10,276 nt of DNA from Fidelibacterota bacterium (GTDB taxonomy: Bacteria > Fidelibacterota > JAANXI01). This document shows positions 6,859 through 10,276 of this stretch, piece by piece (within the stretch, counting starts at the first letter, position 1; the number at the start of each line of letters is the position of its first letter). The stretch is from positions 1-10,276 of the forward strand of contig JAANXI010000059.1 in the NCBI GenBank assembly GCA_018263365.1, given 5' to 3'. Both the position numbers and the translations under genes were made by a program. Below the pieces are notes generated by a model that did no database searches, was not told the DNA's origin, and saw nothing but the letters and a program-made list of their open reading frames with translations.

Positions 6859-9261
6859 ATGGATTGGCAGCAGCACGCATTTGATGATCTGGGATTCACA
6901 CGTATCCGAGAGTTTATATCTGAGCACTGTTTATCTCAAAACGCCACAGAGCAGGCGTTAGTACTCACTCCGTTTACCGATATAAAATCCATCAGGGAAC
7001 GGCAGGGCGCCGTTACCGATTTCACTGATTTGCTGGAGTACGACGATCCGTTTCCTCTGCAGACTGTCACCGACTGCTCAGACAGTCTTGAACACGCCAA
7101 AATCGAAGACGCCTTCCTGCAACCCGACTCACTATTGGGTATAGCAAAGATTTTGACCGTCAGCCGGACATGTAAATCCTTTATTCAGGAGCGCAAGAAT
7201 CAATATCCGGCGCTGAAACGGATTGTGGAATCCATCTCTGCCCACAAATCATTGGAAGAGGAAATCGAGGAGAAGATCGATGCGACAGGCGAAGTCATGG
7301 ACTCTGCCAGCAATAAACTACGACAAATCCGCCGGGACATCATGCGGCAGGAGTCGGCCATCCGCGAGCAAATGGAATCCCTGACCCGCCAGTACGCCGA
7401 CGCCGGGATGCTGCAGGAGGGACGCGCAACCATCCGTGGCGGGCGCCTGGTCGTACCTGTGAAAAATGCCTATAAAAATAAGGTCAAAGGAATTGTCCAC
7501 GACCAGTCGTCCAGTGGCCAAACCTATTTTATTGAGCCGATGGCAATCGTCGAGGGGAATAACCGGCTCAAGGAACTCCAGATGGATGAAAAGGAGGAGG
7601 TGGAGCGCATCCTGAAGGAGTTGACCGCGCAGGTCGGCGAAGTCGCCGGTGAAATTCGGAAAAACCAAAGCACAGTGATGCAACTGGATTTACTCCACGC
7701 CATGGCCGAATATTCCATAAAAACCGAGTCCGTCCCGCCGATCATTTCGACCGATCACCAGGTGGAACTGACACAGGCGAAAAATCCGCTGCTCATTCAC
7801 TCGGATAAAGAGGTCGTACCGAATAGCATCCAATTTGGTGATGAAGCTAGCATCGTCCTGATCACGGGGCCGAACGCCGGTGGTAAGACCGTTACCCTGA
7901 AGACAGTGGGACTCCTGACCCTGATGGGAATGTCCGGATTGCACATTCCGGCGCAGGAAGGCTCGGCCATTCCATTGGTGGATGCCATTTACGTGGATAT
8001 CGGCGACCGGCAGTCGCTGGAAAATGACCTCTCGACTTTTTCCTCGCATATCCAGCGAATCACGAAAATTCTGAGTGAGGCCACAGAAAAGAGCCTCGTG
8101 CTCCTGGACGAACTCGGAACCGGCACCGATCCCACGGAAGGCGCGGCGCTGGCGCGGGCAATTCTGGAGCAACTGCTGGAGCGGAATGTGCTCGGTATAG
8201 CGACCACGCATCACGGAGCGCTCAAAGCGTTCGCCCACAACACAGAGGGGCTGGTGAACGGCGCGATGCAGTTCAATCAGGAGGACCTTTCGCCGACGTA
8301 TGTGCTCCATCTGGGGAGGCCTGGCAGCAGTTACGCCCTGGAAATCGCCGGTCGCGTTGGAATGGGTAATGACACAATAGGCCGTGCACGCGGTTATCTC
8401 GACTCCTCTAAAGAAGCGCTCGAAGACCTGATTGTTCAACTAGAGCAGCAGTCCGAACAGTTGGAAAAGGAACAGACCGAAGTCTCTTCTACAAAGATGA
8501 AATACGAGAATCTGAAACATGAGTACGAGTCCAAGGTAGAGAAGATCCGTCAGGAAGTGAAAAAGGCCAAAAAGATTGCAGCCGAGGATGCGCAGAAAAT
8601 TCTAAATGAGAGCTCCCAGAAAATCGAGGAAGCGATTCGGAAAATCAAAGAATCCGAAGCCTCGACGGAATCCATTAAAGAGGCCAAACGGGTTGTGTCG
8701 GAGCAGAAGGAAAAGATTGCCAAGACCGAAGAAGAGGTCACCGGAAAGCCACAGAGCAACGGCAAGCCAGTGGATATCGAGCAATTGCATGAGGGCGACC
8801 TGGTGTATGTGCAACAGTTCGATCGGATGGGCAGAGTGTTGGACGAGCCTAAAGGAAACCAACGAGTCCAGGTGGATGTAAATGGAAAGAAGATGGAAAT
8901 CCCGGCTGATTTGCTGCGTCAACCGTCCGAATCGCAAGAATCGGAACAACAGAAAAGAAAAGAGAAAAAATCGGCGTCGACATCCCGGGTGAACCTCTCC
9001 GAAGAGACCAAGATGTCCAACCGCATCGACATTCGTGGACAACGTGCCGATGAAGCCAGGACATCGTTGGAACGATTTTACAACCACGCCCTCGTCAACG
9101 GGCTGCATGAACTGGAGATCATCCACGGCAAGGGCACAGGTGCACTGCAAAAAGTCGTTGACGAGTTCCTTTCGGAACAGCGCCAGGTGAAAAGCCATCG
9201 TCTGGGGGAGTTGGAGGAAGGCGGCGCCGGAGTGACGATCGCTGTACTGGAATTGGAATAG
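6859..9261 (+). CDS. mutS2: MutS2 family protein with C-terminal Smr domain
   Basis: MutS2 is a cytoplasmic MutS-like ATPase. Depending on the species it has been linked to suppression of homologous recombination, with a nicking Smr domain, or to splitting collided ribosomes; it is not a mismatch-repair MutS. The 800-residue length is typical. In order it has the core/lever region (about 1-300) and the ATPase with Walker A GPNAGGKT (337-344, Lys343), Walker B LVLLDE (Asp417, Glu418) and the following GTGTDPTEG. A long charged coiled coil spans about 515-630. A KOW-like segment GDLVYVQQFDRMGRV starts at 646, and the Smr domain covers about 723-798, with DIRG (724-727) and HGKGTG (756-761). All key residues are intact. 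The ATG abuts the cvpA stop codon, with a weak GGGGA eight bases before it, so translation is probably coupled to cvpA. The next gene is the AT-rich GxxExxY cassette, which separates it from dnaG. Confidence 0.96.
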   Translation: MDWQQHAFDDLGFTRIREFISEHCLSQNATEQALVLTPFTDIKSIRERQGAVTDFTDLLEYDDPFPLQTVTDCSDSLEHAKIEDAFLQPDSLLGIAKILTVSRTCKSFIQERKNQYPALKRIVESISAHKSLEEEIEEKIDATGEVMDSASNKLRQIRRDIMRQESAIREQMESLTRQYADAGMLQEGRATIRGGRLVVPVKNAYKNKVKGIVHDQSSSGQTYFIEPMAIVEGNNRLKELQMDEKEEVERILKELTAQVGEVAGEIRKNQSTVMQLDLLHAMAEYSIKTESVPPIISTDHQVELTQAKNPLLIHSDKEVVPNSIQFGDEASIVLITGPNAGGKTVTLKTVGLLTLMGMSGLHIPAQEGSAIPLVDAIYVDIGDRQSLENDLSTFSSHIQRITKILSEATEKSLVLLDELGTGTDPTEGAALARAILEQLLERNVLGIATTHHGALKAFAHNTEGLVNGAMQFNQEDLSPTYVLHLGRPGSSYALEIAGRVGMGNDTIGRARGYLDSSKEALEDLIVQLEQQSEQLEKEQTEVSSTKMKYENLKHEYESKVEKIRQEVKKAKKIAAEDAQKILNESSQKIEEAIRKIKESEASTESIKEAKRVVSEQKEKIAKTEEEVTGKPQSNGKPVDIEQLHEGDLVYVQQFDRMGRVLDEPKGNQRVQVDVNGKKMEIPADLLRQPSESQESEQQKRKEKKSASTSRVNLSEETKMSNRIDIRGQRADEARTSLERFYNHALVNGLHELEIIHGKGTGALQKVVDEFLSEQRQVKSHRLGELEEGGAGVTIAVLELE

Positions 9262-9274
9262 TACGCAAGCAAAG

Positions 9275-9318
9275 AATAGAACACAGATTTCCACTGAAAA
9301 AGAAGATGCCCACAGATT
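9275..9318 (+). repeat. Left arm of imperfect inverted repeat around the GxxExxY gene
   Basis: This 44-bp segment begins AATAGAACACAGATTT and contains CACAGATT at its inner end. It matches the reverse complement of 9714-9757 at 35 of 44 positions without gaps (counted by eye). It starts 13 bp after the mutS2 stop and ends 8 bp before the GTG start of the small gene. The AACACAGATTT style of sequence is familiar from dispersed intergenic repeats that often flank GxxExxY genes. Confidence 0.75.
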
Positions 9319-9326
9319 AAAAGACT

Positions 9327-9701
9327 GTGATACATAAAGAACTAACAGAAAAAATTATAAAAGCCTTTTACGAAGTGTATAATATGCTCGGGTACGGCTT
9401 CCCTGAGAAAGTTTATGAGAATGCATTAGTACTGGAATTAAGGCAAGCCGGACTGAAAACCGAGCAGCAAAAACAAATTGATGTGTGTTATAAAAAATCA
9501 CCGGTTGGTGAGTATTATGCTGATATTTTGGTGGAAGATTTAGTGATTTTAGAGATTAAAACATCTGAGGCTTTAAACGAAAATCATTCGAATCAATTGA
9601 TCAATTATTTGCGGGCAACGGATAAGGAAGTCGGATTATTGCTAAATTTCGGCGAAAAACCGCAAATGAGAAGAAAGATTTTTACCAATGACCGAAAATG
9701 A
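9327..9701 (+). CDS. GxxExxY family protein (PD-(D/E)XK nuclease-like)
   Basis: This 124-residue protein belongs to the GxxExxY family. Its members are small, patchily distributed proteins with a PD-(D/E)XK nuclease-like fold and no established role. The name motif is present as G24-F-P-E27-K-V-Y30. The nuclease-like signature is Asp66 followed by Glu76-Ile-Lys78 in YYADILVEDLVILEIKT, and Gln90 is followed by the typical GLLLNFG ending. The putative catalytic residues are intact, so it may be active. The start is GTG at 9327: an in-frame stop lies three codons upstream and the residues after it match family N-termini; no SD is present. It is clearly AT-richer than its neighbours (86 G or C in 240 bases over 9421-9660, against 62 in 120 over 9961-10080 of dnaG). 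It sits between 44-bp imperfect inverted repeats, suggesting recent insertion or transfer. Confidence 0.9.
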   Translation: MIHKELTEKIIKAFYEVYNMLGYGFPEKVYENALVLELRQAGLKTEQQKQIDVCYKKSPVGEYYADILVEDLVILEIKTSEALNENHSNQLINYLRATDKEVGLLLNFGEKPQMRRKIFTNDRK

Positions 9702-9713
9702 AGTTATTAGATT

Positions 9714-9757
9714 GATCCGTGTTCATCTTTTGTTTCAGCGCAAATCCGTGTTCTATT
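9714..9757 (-). repeat. Right arm of imperfect inverted repeat around the GxxExxY gene
   Basis: Read on the minus strand, this segment begins AATAGAACACGGATTT and aligns with 9275-9318, with nine mismatches and no gaps. It begins 12 bp after the small gene's stop and ends 8 bp before the dnaG start codon, so it occupies the place where a dnaG ribosome binding site would be expected upstream. Confidence 0.75.
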
Positions 9758-9765
9758 AATCAGCT

Positions 9766-10276
9766 ATGGCAAGGATACCAGAAGACACCATTGATCGCAT
9801 CCGCGACGCCAACGATATTGTTGACGTGGTGGGGCAGTACGTGCCATTGAAGAAGCGCGGAAAGAATTACTTTGGCAAGTGCCCGTTTCATCAGGAGAAT
9901 ACCGCCTCATTCAGCGTGGCGCCGGATAAGCAGATCTTCCACTGTTTCGGCTGCGGGAAGGGTGGCAACGTCTACTCATTCATCATGGAATATGAGAAGG
10001 TCAACTTCATCGAAGCCGTGGAGCATCTCGCTGAAAACGCCGGCATCGAGCTGCCGAAATTCAGCCCCAGCGAAAAGAAGAGCAGCGATTCCCTCGGTCC
10101 ACTCTACGAGGCCAACGCCTTCGCCATGCGTCTATTCGAAAAGGCGCTGTATGCCGATCAGGGAGAGGAGGCGCTGAATTATCTCCGGGAGCGGAATTTT
10201 TCCGAGGAGACACTTCGGGATTTCCATGTCGGCTACGCCCCGGATGACTGGGAAACTGTATCCACCTGGGGGCCGA
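9766..10276 (+). CDS. dnaG: DNA primase, N-terminal 170 residues (3'-truncated)
   Basis: DnaG synthesises the RNA primers for DNA replication and works with the DnaB helicase at the fork. The reading frame starts at ATG 9766 (MARIPEDTIDRIRDANDIVD) and runs off the right edge after 170 codons. An in-frame TAA at 9757-9759 leaves no other upstream start. The CHC2 zinc-binding domain is complete, with Cys39, His42, Cys60 and Cys63 in KCPFH and HCFGCG, matching the spacing of E. coli DnaG. The segment ALNYLRERNFSEETLRDFHVGYAP begins the region leading into the TOPRIM catalytic core, which lies outside the window. No SD is visible before the ATG, unlike glgC and yqeY, and an inverted-repeat arm ends just 8 bp upstream. 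It may be expressed by read-through from mutS2 or from an unseen promoter near the cassette. Confidence 0.96.
   Translation, partial: MARIPEDTIDRIRDANDIVDVVGQYVPLKKRGKNYFGKCPFHQENTASFSVAPDKQIFHCFGCGKGGNVYSFIMEYEKVNFIEAVEHLAENAGIELPKFSPSEKKSSDSLGPLYEANAFAMRLFEKALYADQGEEALNYLRERNFSEETLRDFHVGYAPDDWETVSTWGP

Noticed and set aside
7690..8439. Long antisense open frame (about 249 codons) opposite mutS2
   Set aside because: It lies entirely opposite the conserved ATPase region of mutS2, resembles no known protein, and its openness follows from the codon composition of the sense gene.
9327..9701. Toxin-antitoxin or restriction component
   Set aside because: There is a single gene with no partner nearby; the PD-(D/E)XK signature alone does not support such a role.
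9275..9757. Classical insertion sequence
   Set aside because: The inverted repeats are imperfect and the enclosed gene is a GxxExxY protein, not a transposase; no target-site duplication could be confirmed.
9872..10177. 101-codon + strand frame inside the start of dnaG
   Set aside because: The other frame from 9766 encodes an unmistakable DNA primase N-terminus with its zinc ligands, so this is an out-of-frame shadow.

Overview
The window is a mostly housekeeping stretch of a bacterial chromosome. All genes read on the + strand. Both ends cut through a gene: nrdJ has lost its 5' end and dnaG its 3' end. The coding DNA is about 50-60% GC. glgC and yqeY have strong Shine-Dalgarno sequences. 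The adenosylcobalamin-dependent ribonucleotide reductase, the plant/cyanobacterial-style GlgC C-terminus, the Bacteroidota-like PAP2-family protein and the style of the intergenic hairpin repeats suggest a Gram-negative member of the Fibrobacterota-Chlorobiota-Bacteroidota (FCB) assemblage or a relative. This placement is an inference from family resemblance; no 16S or other marker is present.

Layout. (1) 1-2807: class II ribonucleotide reductase, catalytic core, TSCPD domain and Cys-rich tail. (2) 2808-3231: a 424-bp gap with terminator-like hairpins just after nrdJ and then a cluster of GC-rich palindromes resembling REP-type dispersed repeats. (3) 3232-5161: a six-helix membrane protein of the PAP2 superfamily with altered active-site motifs, followed 13 bp later by glgC (ADP-glucose pyrophosphorylase); they are probably co-transcribed. 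(4) 5162-5600: a 439-bp gap holding a CGCAGAG-type repeat, a perfect 22-bp palindrome followed at some distance by a T-run, and two in-register blocks of a 7-bp tandem repeat (consensus TCTCACR), ending in a plausible promoter and a near-perfect SD. (5) 5601-9261: tightly packed yqeY-cvpA-mutS2. (6) 9262-9765: a small AT-rich GxxExxY-family gene held between 44-bp imperfect inverted repeats. (7) 9766-10276: the first 170 codons of dnaG, including its zinc-binding domain.

How the genes fit together. nrdJ (dNTP supply), mutS2 (recombination or ribosome-collision quality control) and dnaG (replication priming) serve nucleic-acid metabolism. glgC commits glucose-1-phosphate to glycogen. yqeY and cvpA are conserved genes of poorly defined role.

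I found no convincing new multi-gene system. The most unusual item is the GxxExxY gene with its own inverted-repeat frame, which looks like a small non-autonomous inserted cassette between mutS2 and dnaG. The heptamer repeat and the palindrome clusters are the next most interesting structures.
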